Positions 43,737-57,356 of a stretch of DNA of 64,000 nucleotides are shown in pieces. Made by a program: the position numbers and the translations under genes. This DNA comes from Ostrinia nubilalis. Its lineage: Eukaryota; Arthropoda; Insecta; Lepidoptera; Crambidae. The notes beneath the pieces were generated by a model. It was not told the DNA's origin. It did no database searches and saw only the letters and a program-made list of their open reading frames with translations. Every line of letters begins with the position of its first letter. Position 1 is the first letter of the stretch. Location: positions 8,496,501 to 8,560,500 of the forward strand of contig NC_087105.1 in the NCBI RefSeq assembly GCF_963855985.1, read 5' to 3'.

Positions 43737-44785
43737 CTTTGTGTACTATAAAACTTAGGAACAAATTCGATATTCATAGTCTCAAGAGTTGAAAATATTT
43801 TTCTTCATGCTTTAAGTTTCGTATGTGTGGTTGTGTAGGGGTGATTATTGTAAGTGTTAAGAGTTGAATGTATTTCGTATAGAGAATGTGTTGGAATGTT
43901 GAATATTATTATTTTTAATGACAATTTACTCGGATATTAGGCTTTCGTAATAGAGGAAAGTACACGAGTAGAATGTCGGTTGTTTGAATTATACATGCGT
44001 AATTTTAACCTTTTATACACTTCATCGCATGTGTAATTTGTGCAATGTGTGAGAATGAATGGCGGGTGTCGTCCACATTCTACAGTACTCTTATTTATGC
44101 CAAATTAGTATTTATGTGGGGATTTTTTCCAGATACACTTTAATTTTACTCTACTAATAATGGGTTTAATATAAGGGATGTAGTTGAAGGCTTAGTTTAA
44201 GTTTTCTCGATCTCGTTTAACTGTCGAACTTAATTTTAATCTTCCTACTTATTTTTTTGAAAATGTAAACGAAATTGTCTATGATTACTTTAGTTTGTGG
44301 TCGATGCGACATCTGGTGGCGTTTCGTAGGTAACTTCGCCTTCGTCGTCGTTGTCATAGGATAGTTTAGAGGAATTGTTATGCGTAGCATTGTGTCGTGT
44401 CGTGAATTGGGTTGTGTCGTGGTATGTTTGTTGGCTCGAGAGTCACTACAGGAATGTGCAATCATAAACACTAATGTGGATATAATCTTATGTTCTTTCA
44501 AGATAAACTGTTTTTATTTTTATAAAGCATTGGCGATAATATCGCTTAGCCTAGGCACAGACCACCGACTTTTAGTTGGCCGATAGTTTGGCCCGATTCT
44601 AATTTGTATGAAGAATTGTCCGATACCAAATCGGTGTAATGTGCGCACTTTCATACATGTCCATACTGATTAACAGCCCGACTCAACTATCGGCCGATAA
44701 AAAATGTCCACATCCGTAGATGTAAACACGGCTTAATTTCATACTGAATGTGTCTAATGTGTCTATGCCTTGTTTTTATGATTAA

Positions 44786-46136
44786 TGTTGGCAACACTGG
44801 GGATTATGGCTCTCTTCCTCATCACACTCTCACCAACTCGTACTGGTTTTTGTAAATATTGTGTTTTTATAAATAAAAGTCAAGATTAAAGTACAAAATC
44901 TTATTATTTGTATGTTCCACGAACATAAATGGTGCCGAAACTATAAACAAGCTTCGACAATAAACTTCGAGCAACGAAACCACACCTTCGCCGGCCGGCA
45001 AGAAAAGTAAGCTGATTCACTGCATATTGCTGAACATACACTTGCACAAGAATAAATAAATCGAAGGCCAATCAATACACTATTGTGCCATATTGATTTG
45101 CAAGTCGCAGTAGCCAAAAGTGAACAATTTTATTCAACTTTGCAAGAAAATAACCGTCCGCCATTTTGGTTCCCTTTACTTTGCATCGAGAAAAAATATC
45201 ACCACGCCCTGCCATTTTTCGCCATGACCATGGATAGCGATTCGGCTGAAAAGGAAGTGGACAAGAACGCAAGGAAAGGTATCATAAGAAAAATCGCACA
45301 GTGTAAAGCGTCGTTGACAAAGGCAGAAAATTTTATCCGCACATTGGAATCGCCAATCAACAAGGACGTAGTATCTGCGCGGCTACAACAACTGCAGGAG
45401 GTGCTGCCAAGGCATGAGCAGAGAGCTACTGATCGAATTAAGTACTTTGGACGACACCCTTGATGAAGACTATTTCGGAAACGACGCGTTCGAGGACCGG
45501 TATTTGGCGATCGTGGCGAGCCTTCGAGGCCTACTGGCGCCGCAGCCGCCGTCGCCGGCTCCAGCATCGGGCGCGCAGCAGTCTACAGACGCGTGCGCTA
45601 CCAGCGTGAGGCTGCCAGAAATAGACATTCCTGTGTTTGACGGCAAGGACTACACAAAATACCACTCGTTCATCGAACTCTTTAGTGCAGTGATAGATAA
45701 TAATTCTAAATTAGCCGCAATTCAAAAGCTTTTCTATCTTAGAAAATACTTAAAAGGTGAGCCGTTGTCACCAAAGGCTACACACTGGTAATTGTTTGCT
45801 TCGCCACTAAGGCTGTCCACCTTGAGCTAGTTTCAGACATGACAACTCAAACATTCTTAGCAGCCTTAAAAAGATTCATTGGCAGACGCGGTATTCCCGC
45901 CATTATTAATTGCGATAATGCACAAACGTTTAAAGGAGCCGACAACGTGCTCCACGACTTGTATAAATTAGTCAATTCTTCGTACGTGAATTTATTCTCC
46001 CCCACCACTCTTTTGAAATGGAACTTAAAACTCTTAACGGCGATTATGGCTCTCTTCCTCATCACACTCTCACCAACTCGTACTGGTTTTTGTAAATATT
46101 GTGTTTTTATAAATAAAAGTCAAGATTAAAGTACAA
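44786..46136 (+). mobile_element. Internally deleted BEL/Pao LTR retrotransposon
   Basis: The 5' LTR is about 44,786-44,925 (TGTTGG...CGAACA), followed at once by a primer-binding-like TGGTGCCGAAAC. A gag-like frame starts at ATG 45,224, with a frame change near 45,414-45,463 and an end at 45,791 (RLPEIDIPVFDGKDYTKYHS is typical). The sequence then jumps to an integrase piece (45,785-46,020: AVHLELVSDMTTQTFLAAL, RFIGRRGIP). Protease, reverse transcriptase and RNase H are missing. A 3' LTR piece (46,042-46,136) lacks its start and its end. The element is defective. Confidence 0.8.
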
Positions 46137-46295
46137 AAACCAGTACGAGTTGGTGAGAGTGTGATGAGGAAGAGAGCCATAATCCCCAGTGTTGCCAACA
46201 TTAATCATAAAAACAAGGCATAGACACATTAGACACATTCAGTATGAAATTAAGCCGTGTTTACATCTACGGATGTGGACAAAAAATCGGTGGTC
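46137..46295 (-). repeat. Inverted copy of the LTR start and its flank
   Basis: This stretch is the reverse complement of about 44,690-44,861: the first part of the 5' LTR (ending CCCCAGTGTTGCCAACA) plus about 95 bases of upstream flank (TTAATCATAAAAACAAGGCA and on to CTACGGATGTGGACA). Left LTR and this copy are therefore head-to-head at the outer edges. Confidence 0.8.
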
Positions 46296-46319
46296 TGCGC
46301 CTAGGCTTACATAAGTACT

Positions 46320-48330
46320 TCTGCAATATTTTTAGTTCATAACCAACCATGTATTTTTATGAAACTCGTAGAACAGTTTATAAACGAATACATCTTTTCA
46401 AATAGCGATCTCATAAACTATATCATCATCAGAATTCATGTTTTGTAACTTAAATTAATTTTGATGGCATTAATTATATTTTACTTTCAACTTTATTACG
46501 ATTAAGTTAGGTTATTAAGTTTTTTGTCACAAAATAATACATTAAAATTGTCTTGTTAATTATGACATATTCGCTCCAGTAAAATTCACAGTCGATTTTT
46601 TCGTAATGTTTGTATGTAACACATTTTTTAAGTGAACGATATTAGAGATTCCTGTAGTGAAGTCGGGCATCAAGTTGTATTGTGGAAAGTTTCATGCATT
46701 ATACACGCGATACTTTTTGCCACTACCGTGAATATTACGTACTATTTAGGCAAGCAATTGGGTGGTTGACACTAATAACCAAGCCACCAATCTTTAAAAA
46801 CAATCTTTAATAATCCTCTTTGACATACAAAATGGACATGTCACGTTTTGACAATTAACTCTTTAAAATGTTGACTATGGTGTTCACTATCCTATTGAAT
46901 CGCCTCTAGACAATCTAACGGTCGTAATTGTTTCGATTCGATAAAGTTGCATAATATCAACTGCTTTGTAACTTGACTAAGGAGCGAAATAATCGCGAAT
47001 CGAAATCGAATGACACTTTATCTGGCACATTTCATGAAACTGCAGCTGATGCATTTAAAAAGGCAAATTTAAATCGTAACAAACAAACTTATTTCATAAC
47101 TTATGACATTAACCAAAACATTACATAAGTCTGAATAACCTGACATAGTTTTGTTACCGACCAAAGTCCGATAAACAACAAAACCTTTATTATACCTGGT
47201 AATTTTCATTACAAACTGCAATGATAGAGCAATTTCACGCGTTGTGAACTGATTCGCTATCTTTTTCTATTTTTATAAATCATTACCTAAATTAGTTATT
47301 TGAAAGTAACTGTTTGTATTTCACGACCAAACAAAACTGCTATTTCAATTATGACGATTGTTTATTACAGAAGTTGGACGAAAAACTACTTTTGTTTGAA
47401 AGGCTGAAAACTCGTTATTTTTAAAGAGTATGACCGTTTCATGAAAAAATAAATCGACGCGGTCGAAGCTAGCAACTCAAGCCATATTACCTGTTAGACT
47501 GTTAACGCATCCTTTGCGATTTCTAGTTGCTGTTCGTAATGCAATTACCGGTGTATGAATTACTGTTAAATCTACCAAAGCCCCGATTTAAATGAAAAAA
47601 TAACCTTTTTTGCCGAGGTCGACATGCTGTACCTTTTGAAAACTCAGTCAAGCGTATTTGAAAGTGTCTATCGAAATATCATTGCTTTTTTGCATGAAAA
47701 ATGTGAAAATGGGATTTCAAGTAAGCCGCCTAAATCTTTTCATGAGATGCTAGAACGTTAAGCAATAACTAGATATAATTTTAATTGTATTTACTATATG
47801 TCCGCAAAACGTATCGTGTGTCTACGAATTGCTAAATAAAAGTTTGTCACGAAAAATTGTATAATGGTAATAATTCAATTTGTAATTCCACATAATGTCA
47901 AATTAAACGTTTCTGCGTTTAATCTGACCAAATGCGTGTTTTATAAACTAGACATACATTTTCAGTGCTCAAATTAAAACATTATAGAAATTAAATGTAA
48001 AGATGGCAAGATGAAAGTAAAACAGTGATCGATTAGTGTTAATTTTTTATGACAATTCTTATTTGGTAATTTGTACATTTTTATTGTAATTAAGCGCGGA
48101 ATGTGTACACAGAACAAACCATATTTACTCAGATAATAATGCTTTAATCTGTATATAGAGGAATCAAATGGAAAGTGACTGTGCCTCATATATTGGTGGA
48201 ACATAGTTTTATCGTTTGCTTAGCATTTTAATACAAACAATTTAATAAAACCAAACACCACTACAATGTAAATCTGGATAATATATAAGTTGCCTTATAT
48301 TTGACCTGTCTGTGTTTTCATCTCGGTATC
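46320..48330. other. AT-rich DNA without a gene
   Basis: I see no supported exon, RNA gene or mobile element between the retroelement and the next inverted repeat. Open frames are short. Confidence 0.45.
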
Positions 48331-49887
48331 AAAGCACAGTCTTTTATTTTGCCTTAGAAGCGGACATCCCTGTTTTATTAATTCAATCGTTAGATATTAC
48401 TATTATGTATAAAATTGATGAAGGAACTAGTAGTTGTATTTGCTTAGTTTCGAAGAAATATTCGATATTATGATTTTATAAAAAAAAACAGTTTTAGAAA
48501 CATATTTTCTAAAAAAATTACATTAAGTCAGAATTTTGTAAATAAATTTACCTATCACTGTAACGTCTACCTTTATGCAAAAATAAATGGTTATTGCTGC
48601 AGTAATTTAGGAATTATTTAATAATTTATGATTTTCAGAAAACATTTTTTTCTCCGTTGTCCTAGAAAATTGGCAGCTATATTTACTTTATATTGATGCA
48701 TGATATAATTATCTATAATACCTGAAAATATTACTTGCCTATCCCGTGGAAGTTGGATGATACGACTAGAAAAATTTGTCAAAAGTAATATTGACTAAGG
48801 CCATCGGTCAAAACCACTATTAACTGAAATTTGCAGTCAAAAGTGGTTTTGATCGATTATGAGTTTTGACTGCAACATATACACCGTGTTACTTTGCATT
48901 CTTGCCATATTCACAGAGATAAAAGTAGGTAACAATACCTATTATTTAAGATAAACAAGAGACTCCCATAAAGAAAGTACACTAAGATTTTAGTAAATTA
49001 GGTTTTTCAGTACAAATTGGAATAAACCAATTTTGTCTCGCACGTTCTACAGGTGCAAGTGGAATAAACCTAGTGGGCGTGGCCTAGTTCTTAATTTTAT
49101 GGCTTTGGGTACCAGCCTTTTTATCCAGTCATAATAACTATTTTAAAATACTCTTCAGTTGATTTCAGATTTTCCTTTCTACTTTACGGGCTTAGGACCG
49201 TCAAAAATACGTAATAATTAATAGGGTTTCAATTAATTTACAACATTGTACCCTATTTTTACAAATTAATAAATTAACCCACTTTATACTACCGTCGTTT
49301 TAAAACAACACATAGAAACAAAAAAATTTGGAGAATATGTAGGTACTTTTGTTTTTATTTATTTATGTTACTTGACAGGTGAAGGCTTTGTCGACTTAGT
49401 CTATGTGGCAAATCTTAATAATTCATTAGGTTTTCCATAATATTTACAAGTTTATTTAGCCATTTTCAACGATGAGTTTTCAAGATAAGTAATAATAATA
49501 AGTTGCACACTTTATTGAGATAGTTTATATAAAACGTGATGTTAGTATCATAAACTACATATAAACATCAAATCACACTGATTCAGACCCTTTGGTAAGA
49601 AGTTATAACGAAAAATAACTGGTGTTGTTTATAAACGCCAGCAGTAAAATGTACTACTTTATCTTTCAAGACATTATTATTTTATTTTTTACTGTAGGAC
49701 ACATTATCAGGCTCTGGAGCTTCATGATTTCGTCGAGGAGCTAGAAAATGACGATAATTTTCCAGTACTAGATTGTCTGATGATTATTGATACAGTAGTT
49801 AATACATAGATACCTATAAACAATAACAACACAACTAGAATAAAAACAATTACTGAGCAGTGGCTCAGTGGTCCAGTGGCCCCAATA

Positions 49888-50252
49888 GGATTATTCCACT
49901 ATGTTCACCTCGGTGATATCACCTGGGTGAAGAAAGTGTTATTTTTCGTGTCCTCATTTCACCTCAGAACCATTTCACCCAGATGATATTATCCATATGA
50001 CTTGATTTGACTAAAGCAGTCGCTTTTGTTCATCTATTTTTAGGGATGAATTCACCCAGGTTTTCGCATTTGTTTACCAGGGTGAATTAATTTCTAGGTG
50101 AACAAAGGTTCTAGGTGATCGTTTTAGTCGACGCAATCCACCTGTAAAATGAAGCTAGGTGAAATGGTTCCGAGGTGAGATGAGGACACTAAAAAGACAA
50201 ATAAATATTTCTATTTCACTTTCTTCACCCAGGTGAACAAAGTGGAATGACC
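49888..50252. mobile_element. Foldback element with TTCACCT repeats
   Basis: Left GGATTATTCCACTATGTTCACCT and right AGGTGAACAAAGTGGAATGA are inverted. The whole body is variants of TTCACCTGGGTGA. A fragment of the same family is at 37,167-37,215 in INO80D intron 4 (GGATTATTCCACTTAGTTCA). Confidence 0.6.
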
Positions 50253-50779
50253 CCCCAATAGGCTCCCCGCTCAGCATTTATCCTGACATTCTCGTAAGGG
50301 CATGTCAAGAAGCTGGTCTTCCTCGGACGCTCTTGCTTTTGGCATCGCACATCCTGTCGAAGAGACATCGACTCGAGTTTGCTATCCCTCAAAAGGGTGC
50401 GTAATGCAGGGAATTACCGTGGTACCTATCTTCAGTTATGCATTTTTACAATTAAAGAAACAAAAGATAATACCAAAAGTAATATTACTCAGTTTTGTCA
50501 CAAAAGCCAAATAAAATAAAGGATGGTTTTCTTTATGCAATGCATACCTCATAGTAGTGCATTTTACTACTGTTGTTTATAAACGACACCGCTTTTCCGA
50601 ATTTCCACGATGGAAATATTTTTTTTCTTATTTTTCCCATGTTATTTGTCAGTTTTTAAGCCTCATATACAAAGATTATTAAGTTTGGAGATAGTAAAAT
50701 GTTTCAGGAGTATCTGGGTTAAGTATGAAATGAAATCACCTTATTCACAATTAATTATTTATTCATAAGTTCCTACTTA

Positions 50780-51215
50780 CAAAGTTTACGTACTGCGAAG
50801 CAAGTGTTCAAAGTGTCCTCCGTTCTGATGAAGGCACAGTCTAGCACGGCGAAGCGTAGGTTTTTCGCTTTAGTTTTCGCAACACATTAAACGTTTTGAA
50901 TCACAGTTTCACTAAAACAATCCTTGCATGTAACGCGTTTACACTGTTTATCTCTTCTGCGCATACCAGTCGTTTCAAGTCACTCCAAAAATCCATTGGT
51001 GTCAGGTCCTAGGATCGTGGTGGCCAAGCTACTGGACCCCTCGTCCAATCCACTGTTCACCAAACGTATTATTCGCGCACTTGACGTCCTTATTGTGGGG
51101 GAGCACCATCCTGCTGGTAGTAGAGCATTTGGTGTAACGCTAAGGGTACGTCATCAAGCATTTCGTCTAAGACGTCTTGCAGACACTCCAAGCACCATTT
51201 TGATTAAATTATTCG
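50780..51215 (-). pseudogene. Transposase pseudogene, IS630-Tc1-mariner type
   Basis: The minus strand reads YQQDGAPP, then a little later WIGRG.VAWPPRS, DLTPMDFWSDLKRLV and NSVNALHARI, in more than one frame with stops between. QQDGAPPH...WPPRSPDLTPLDFFLWG is the well-known end of the DDE domain of insect mariner-like transposases, with the catalytic D of the QQDG motif visible. Non-functional. Confidence 0.7.
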
Positions 51216-52219
51216 TTGTTTGAATACACTTCAGTCATTTTTGTATTATTTATTACGTGATTTGTGTTTGATGGATTTCTCAGTTTTTTACAAGTGTCAA
51301 AAAGACATTTTAAAGACAATAGATTGCAATAGATATTTAAAAATACAATAAAAAGTAAAAAAGTCTCCATCGCCATCGCCAACAAGTGATGTGCATGCGT
51401 TACGATAATTAGTGGTGTGTTTAACAGATTGTCGATAAAATAAAATACTCAAGATTAAAAAAATATTTTTTCGGGCATTATTTTTTTACGGATTTGTGTT
51501 CAGTATCAGTAATATAGTAACCTCTGTAAATATGGCAAGAATGCAAAGTAACACCCTGTATATCGATGTTTCGAAAACGATAGGATTTCCAATAAGCCGC
51601 CACAGGGCCAACTCTATAATTATCAAACTCGACCCGACAAATTAATAATGGTAAAAGCAATGAATTTCAATAGTTATCTAACAAAGGCATTAAAACCGTA
51701 TTGTTACGGACGGCATATAAAAAACTAAAAAATATTTAGATGACAACCCTAGTTACATATAAATTTTCTAAACTCATAGAAATTAAAATATCTTCGAACT
51801 TCCACGGGATAGGCAAGTAATATTTTCAGGTATTATAGATAATTATATCATGCATCAATATAAAGTAAATATAGCTGCCAATTTTCTACGACAACGGAGA
51901 AAAAAATGTTTTCTGAATATCATAAATTATTAAATAATTCCTAAATTACTGCAGCAATAACCATTTATTTTTGCATAAAGGTAGACGTTATAGTGATAGG
52001 TAAACTTATTTACAAAATTCTGACTTAATGTAATTTTTTTAGAAAATATGCTTCTAAAGCTGTTTTTTTTTATAAAATCACAAAATCGAATATTTCTTCG
52101 AAACTAAACAAATACAACTGCTAGTTCCTGCATCAATTTTATACATAATAGTAATATCTAACGATTGAATTAATAAAACAGGGATGTCCGCTTCTAAGCC
52201 AAAATAAAACACTGTGCAA

Positions 52220-53540
52220 AGAGACGTATGGAACTATTTAAAATATTTTTACCCTTAAACAAGCGTGGAGTCTTTTAGAAAATATTTAGATGTGGATAAA
52301 GCTCATTTATGACAAATTATGAGTCTGGAATAAGACTTTTGAACAGTAAAAGACTAATAAAACCAATAATACAGAATCAGATTAGTCTTAACAAGACCTT
52401 GTTTCAAAATTATTAAATGTTAAGCAAAATGTTCATTACATTTTGCTCGTTTTCCTTATTTTTAATTCTAATAGTACATGTTACAATGATACCGAGATGC
52501 CAGACAAGGTTTTATTGAAATAGCAATAATAATATGTAATATGTAAATTGTTTCAGGACTGTAAATTATGTACCTATGGAAAATATAAAGAATAACCATT
52601 AAGAAATGAAATACATATTAATTTGTTATTAACAAGCTAGACAAATATTTCCGGCCGTTCATTGTGGATGCATATCATTTCTTAATGGACACAGTATGTG
52701 AACAATGTACGAAAGTATGAATAGCATGTGCCCTAAATATTATATGAGAGTAAAAACATAAAAAGAAATATGAAGCAATTAGTGTATAGTAGGTAAATTG
52801 GCTTTTATAGCTACTCAATGTAACGAAAAACAAAAGCGGTCAGTGTAAAATCCAAATAAAATATTTTTGTAAATTTTTATGTTCCTATAACTTGTGTGAT
52901 TTATTTGTGGCTGAATGAGCTAAATTTTCTTTCGAATAATTGGTATATTTATAAGTTGTGTAATATTATTTTTAAAATATCCGCAAAGTACGGTCGATAG
53001 CTTAATCTACAAAAAGATGTGTTTACAAAGAATTTTGAACTTTATGGTTCAATATTATTGAGATCTTTTTAGTAGTTTTCTTACTGGCGACTGGATTCAA
53101 ATCAGATTCTTAGATTTTATCATGCCTCTCGAAAATTGCTTCGACGAAACATAGTTTACCCTGTACCAAAACTGCAAATTGATTTTTAGTTTTATGTAAT
53201 GTGACAATCGTTTAAAGGTGTCCCCGCATTCTGAAACGTGAGCTATCCAATAAACTAATATTTGAAATATACGATATTATGTATTTGTATGTGTCGTCTT
53301 TTGGTTGAATCGTTCGCTAGATGTAGAATTTTAATGTGATCTTATATTTTTGTCCGTGGCGCCACTGCTTTGATATTACTTAACTCTTAAATCGCATGAA
53401 AATCATCTTAAGTAGTTTCTGGGGTCGTAATCTATTCTGGGATCTATTTTTTATGAATTATTTTGGCATAAGTACTAATGCTGGATTTTTTGTCTGATGT
53501 GTTGTGTCGTGACGCATCAGAAAGGAATCGGTTTCATACA
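52220..53540. other. AT-rich DNA without a gene
   Basis: No supported exon or repeat. It is low-complexity AT-rich sequence. Confidence 0.4.
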
Positions 53541-53545
53541 TTAGA

Positions 53546-53658
53546 GCAGGACTTGCCAACCAGGGGGGCACGGGGCTTAGCTCATGAGAGTACGTGAGTA
53601 CATCTTCGTTTGTTCGGGGAGCCTTGGCCAAATAAAGGTTGGGAAACCCTGCACTAGA
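53546..53658. mobile_element. Short hAT-like MITE
   Basis: GAGCAGGACTTGCCAACC and GGTTGGGAAACCCTGCACTA are imperfect inverted ends of the CAGxGxTTxCCAACC type seen in hAT elements. No exact target duplication was recognised. Confidence 0.45.
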
Positions 53659-53691
53659 GTTTTGTGTCGTGTCGCGATGGCTTCTGACCTG

Positions 53692-53797
53692 TAGGCCTAA
53701 GATGCGCGCCGCGATAAGCGGTTATACGCTATTTTATCGATTTTGCCCATACATTTTGTCGTCTATAAAAGTTATCACGGCGCGCATCTTAGGCCTA
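53692..53797. mobile_element. MITE, TAGGCCTAAGATGCGCGCCG family
   Basis: TAGGCCTAAGATGCGCGCCG and its mirror CGGCGCGCATCTTAGGCCTA bound 106 bp. Second copy of the family at 19,094-19,219. Confidence 0.75.
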
Positions 53798-54737
53798 CTG
53801 AACCCTGTTCTGTTCTGATGCGTCACGACACGATACGTCAGACAAATAAGTCCGGCGTAACACTGAAAACGCACAACTAGCCCATTGCACTTTCGATTCG
53901 CAATAGATACGCGTAGTGCAGAATCGAAATCCTTTGGGTTAATTACTGATGTTATAATGGACTGTAAAATTTGATCTGAATTTTGTTTGTCCCGTAATTA
54001 CGTTACGTTTACTAATTTCAACGTGATTTTTGGTGGTGATAAATTATAATAAGCTAATATTGCAATTAGATAAGATGGTGTTTAATTTGATGTGCTATCA
54101 TCTGTACAGTCAGCGTCAAATAGTTCGGGACACCCAAAGTAACCAATAAGTTCGCAACACTTCTTTGTTAAAATTGGAATAAGGTTGTGTTATAAACTAC
54201 AGTAAACTCTCTATCTCTCTCAATTTCTTGAACTCGTTGGTTTACCTTGTTTCTATCTGCTTAACCATGTTACTATACAAGGACAACTCTCTATAACGTC
54301 AAAAATGCTCAGTCCCTTGAGTGTCGTTATAAAGAGTTTACACTATTTGACCACTTTGGTTATCACGAACTATTTGGTACTGACTGTACACTAGAGTTAC
54401 GGAATAGTGGCGGCCCGGCTCTGAATCACAGTAGTGTTGTAGGTGTAAAATATCGGATACGCTTAACTCTCCATATGCGGTACCTGCACTTTCGTTTTAT
54501 AACAATATACAAAATACAATAATGATAGGAACTTGTAAATGTATGTATTTTTATGTGCTAGTTATTTATTGTTTGTACTTTTGTAGATCAATTCGAATTG
54601 ACTGCGCATAGGGAGATTAACATAATGTAAGTAACGCACCTATAGTTTAAGGTTTTATCGTTAGAGTTGTATGGGTCTTGAGTTGACGAATGATTGGTCA
54701 TCATCAGTAGGTACGTCATTGGCCGTTTGTTAGGCCT

Positions 54738-54881
54738 CGGTCTCCTATAAACGCAGTAGGCCGCATACAAACAAAATGTATTGTGATCTTCTTCAGAAGT
54801 TGACGTATGGACACTATGGACATCGATAGGAACGTTTGACGCTGACGTCACACGCCGCATATAGCGTTTAATAGGAGACCG
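54738..54881. mobile_element. MITE with CGGTCTCCT ends
   Basis: CGGTCTCCTATAAACGC on the left; GCGTTTAATAGGAGACCG on the right. Related to 34,009-34,100. Confidence 0.65.
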
Positions 54882-56376
54882 TAGCCGTTGGTAGCATTAA
54901 ATGAAGAGGATGTGCTCAGTATTCAGAACAAAAACAAGTTTATTACAATAATTTTGATTTCTTGGAGCTTTTGAAATGACTTCAAAGTTATTTATTTCTA
55001 ATGTATTCTCTCAAAGATTTACTTCTATTCCTTTACCGCTTTCTAACCAAAGCCCAAGAGCAATTAATATTAAAACTTCCCACATTTAAGCACTCCAGAC
55101 GCCAAAAAGTAGTCTATTTCAAACACTGAGGCGTCCTCTTTATTTTTATGCCCCAATAAAGGCTCTGTTACAAAAGCGACACAGTTTAAGCTGTTATTAT
55201 GCGAACTACCATTTCATATTATGTATTCACGATTTTAACCATTACCAGTTTTTAACCGTTATTTATTGCAATATCAATACTATTGTTATGTTTAATACTG
55301 AATGAATATACAATTCTTCAGAGTTGATGGATGTTGAGACCTTATTTTTCACTCCACTCATATACACGTTATTAGAAAACTAATAAATCAAATCAAAACA
55401 AAAGCTTTGATTTCTTTTAATATTGGTCTTCGTTTTGGAGTGAGAAATCTTTTAAAAGATAATGCTGCCACATTTTAGAGCTTAATATTCTATAGACCAC
55501 AGTTTACTGACAATCTTCAGATCTTCAGTCTTCTTTCTACGAATTTCGTTATTAAATAAATATAACTTGTAATTACTGAAACTTTTCAAAAATAAAATTC
55601 TCAGTGTTATCATAGGGCACATTGTTGCTCGGGATTTAACGCTTGTTAGTACGTTACAAATGGTTTGGACTGTGTAAAACGTAGGTAAATAAAGGTTGTA
55701 AGTTAGTGTTGGTGTATTAGCAGTTCGCGAGATGTGGTACATAATTGTAACGTTAATGTTTGTTACTGGCAACTCTGTTGGTTCACTTCGCAAAGCCCAT
55801 CGAATGTATAAAATAGTTTTTCGCCAAATCATGAAGTTTTGCGGATTGGACTAATTGCAAGTTAGCTCGTGACGTGTCAAATTTAGAAAAGTGCTACCTC
55901 TTTGAATGCCTGAAATTGTTCACAGTTTATTGTCCAATGCGTGTAACATGATGATGTTAAAAAGTGAAATAAACATGAAGAAATTTTGACTCTTGTTTTT
56001 AATTAACAGTAGCTGTCCCATAATTATTTTGATAACTGCCGAAACATTATGAATCGAAAAAAGTTTACGAAGAAAGGAGGTCGTCAATGTTTTCAATAAT
56101 TATTACAATGTTTGTGTTAATGTTTTTAATTATCGATTACAATCTTTGTTGAATCTCTCTTGTGACCTTAATTCATGGTGACATACGGCCTACTTACGGT
56201 ACAATACCTAGGTTTAACCACTAACTCCTTTGCTACCAGGATCCTCGGATGGCTGGTATACACGACCAGTGTTCAAAAGTAAATTCTAAAATTGACTTCT
56301 ACACAGAGTCAAACTGATGCTCTGAATGTACAGTTCTTATCTAGCAGTTTGTCAATGATGTTTGATAAAGTATCTA

Positions 56377-56528
56377 ACGCCCGTATTTACAAACATTACT
56401 ATGAGATCTCACAGTGCGCGTGCACGTAGGTACAGGGTGACACAGGAACCAATCACAGAGCTCTATTTAACACTGTGTGTTCGATTTGCTGCTTCACTTA
56501 AGCAAGTATTTTTTGTGAATACGGGCGT
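56377..56528. mobile_element. MITE with ACGCCCGTATT ends, copy 1
   Basis: ACGCCCGTATTTACAAACAT and TTTGTGAATACGGGCGT are inverted ends. The interior is shared with copy 2 at 57,357-57,503 (TCACAGTGCGCG, CAATCACAGAGCT, TTCGATTTGCTGCTTCAC). Confidence 0.75.
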
Positions 56529-57356
56529 TAGACTACTCAAGTTCTTAAAGCTTAAGTATTTTTCTATTTTCCAAGCCCTGATTCCCATAGAGACTGAGCG
56601 ATATCAATTAATTCTTGATCCATAACGTCGTAACCTTTAAATATTTAATTGATTGGCATAACATCAAGAATAAATTAAGGTTTTACAATAATAGAAAAAT
56701 ATCTATAATTGTGCACATCTATTCACGTGTCACGAGCCACGTAGTTGGCAGATGTCCCGGTGCATCTGAATGTAGGTAATGCATAACTTTATTTTCAGTC
56801 GCAGAAGACCTGTAAATGTCTTCGCCTTCATCAAAAGAGGTATGCGGTAGGGCCGTCTGACTTGATTACCTAGCCCTTTGCCTACTTTGTTTTAATAGAA
56901 CTATACACGGCAGTTTGAAGTATCGACAGCTTCCAACTTGAGTCTGCATAACAACTAGGTACAGTAGGTATTCTACGTGTACACAAACACGGAACTGCTT
57001 GAGCAGTTGTGATGGCTTCGGGTGGTTGGCAGCACGGTGAAATATCAATGGACTATGACTGTAAGCGGTCCGTGTATCTATGTTGATCACTGTGGCTAAC
57101 TGATCAGGCAGGTCTTTGCTACCTACAGAAAATCTTTAAGTATTATATTTTCAAACAACTTGCTAAATTGTCAGGGGTAGGTATTTCTTCCCCTGTAAGC
57201 AGGACCTTTCGTTTGCGAAAATCGAAAGGTGTGGTGATCATGTCATGACTGCTAGTTTTATTTAGGTGTATCAAATAAATAAATATTCTCGTAAACTTCT
57301 CTGCTGCTGTAAAATTCTGCGCAAGCGAACTTGTCTATAGAGATAGAGACTTAATA

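Larger units (their letters stand above)
44547..46308. mobile_element. MITE disrupted by a retroelement
   Basis: Left tip TAGCCTAGGCACAGACCACCG and right tip CGGTGGTCTGCGCCTAGGCTTA are inverted. The inner part of the left half (TTGGCCGATAG...TATCGGCCGATAAAAAATG) is related to the MITE at 15,710-15,889. A BEL/Pao element now sits within it. Confidence 0.6.
48885..51558. mobile_element. Tc1/mariner-type element with decayed transposase
   Basis: Inverted ends of about 38 bases: (C)ACC(G)TGTTACTTTGCATTCTTGCCATATT on the left and AATATGGCAAGAATGCAAAGTAACACC on the right, with TA/TATA at both edges. The transposase remnant at 50,780-51,215 on the minus strand belongs to it or to an element nested in it. 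A foldback at 49,888-50,252 is inserted in the middle. Confidence 0.65.
48332..52215. repeat. Large inverted repeat, about 430-bp arms, 3 kb loop
   Basis: Arms at about 48,332-48,760 and 51,790-52,215 are reverse complements with scattered differences; the outer tips read CTTTTATTTTGCC...GAAGCGGACATCCCTG on the left and its complement on the right. No clear target duplication was found at the outer edges. The loop contains a Tc1/mariner-type element and another foldback. Confidence 0.75.

Noticed and set aside
55482..55832. 116-residue minus-strand open frame
   Set aside because: No domain, no splice signals and residue use like random AT-rich sequence. I could not support it as a gene.
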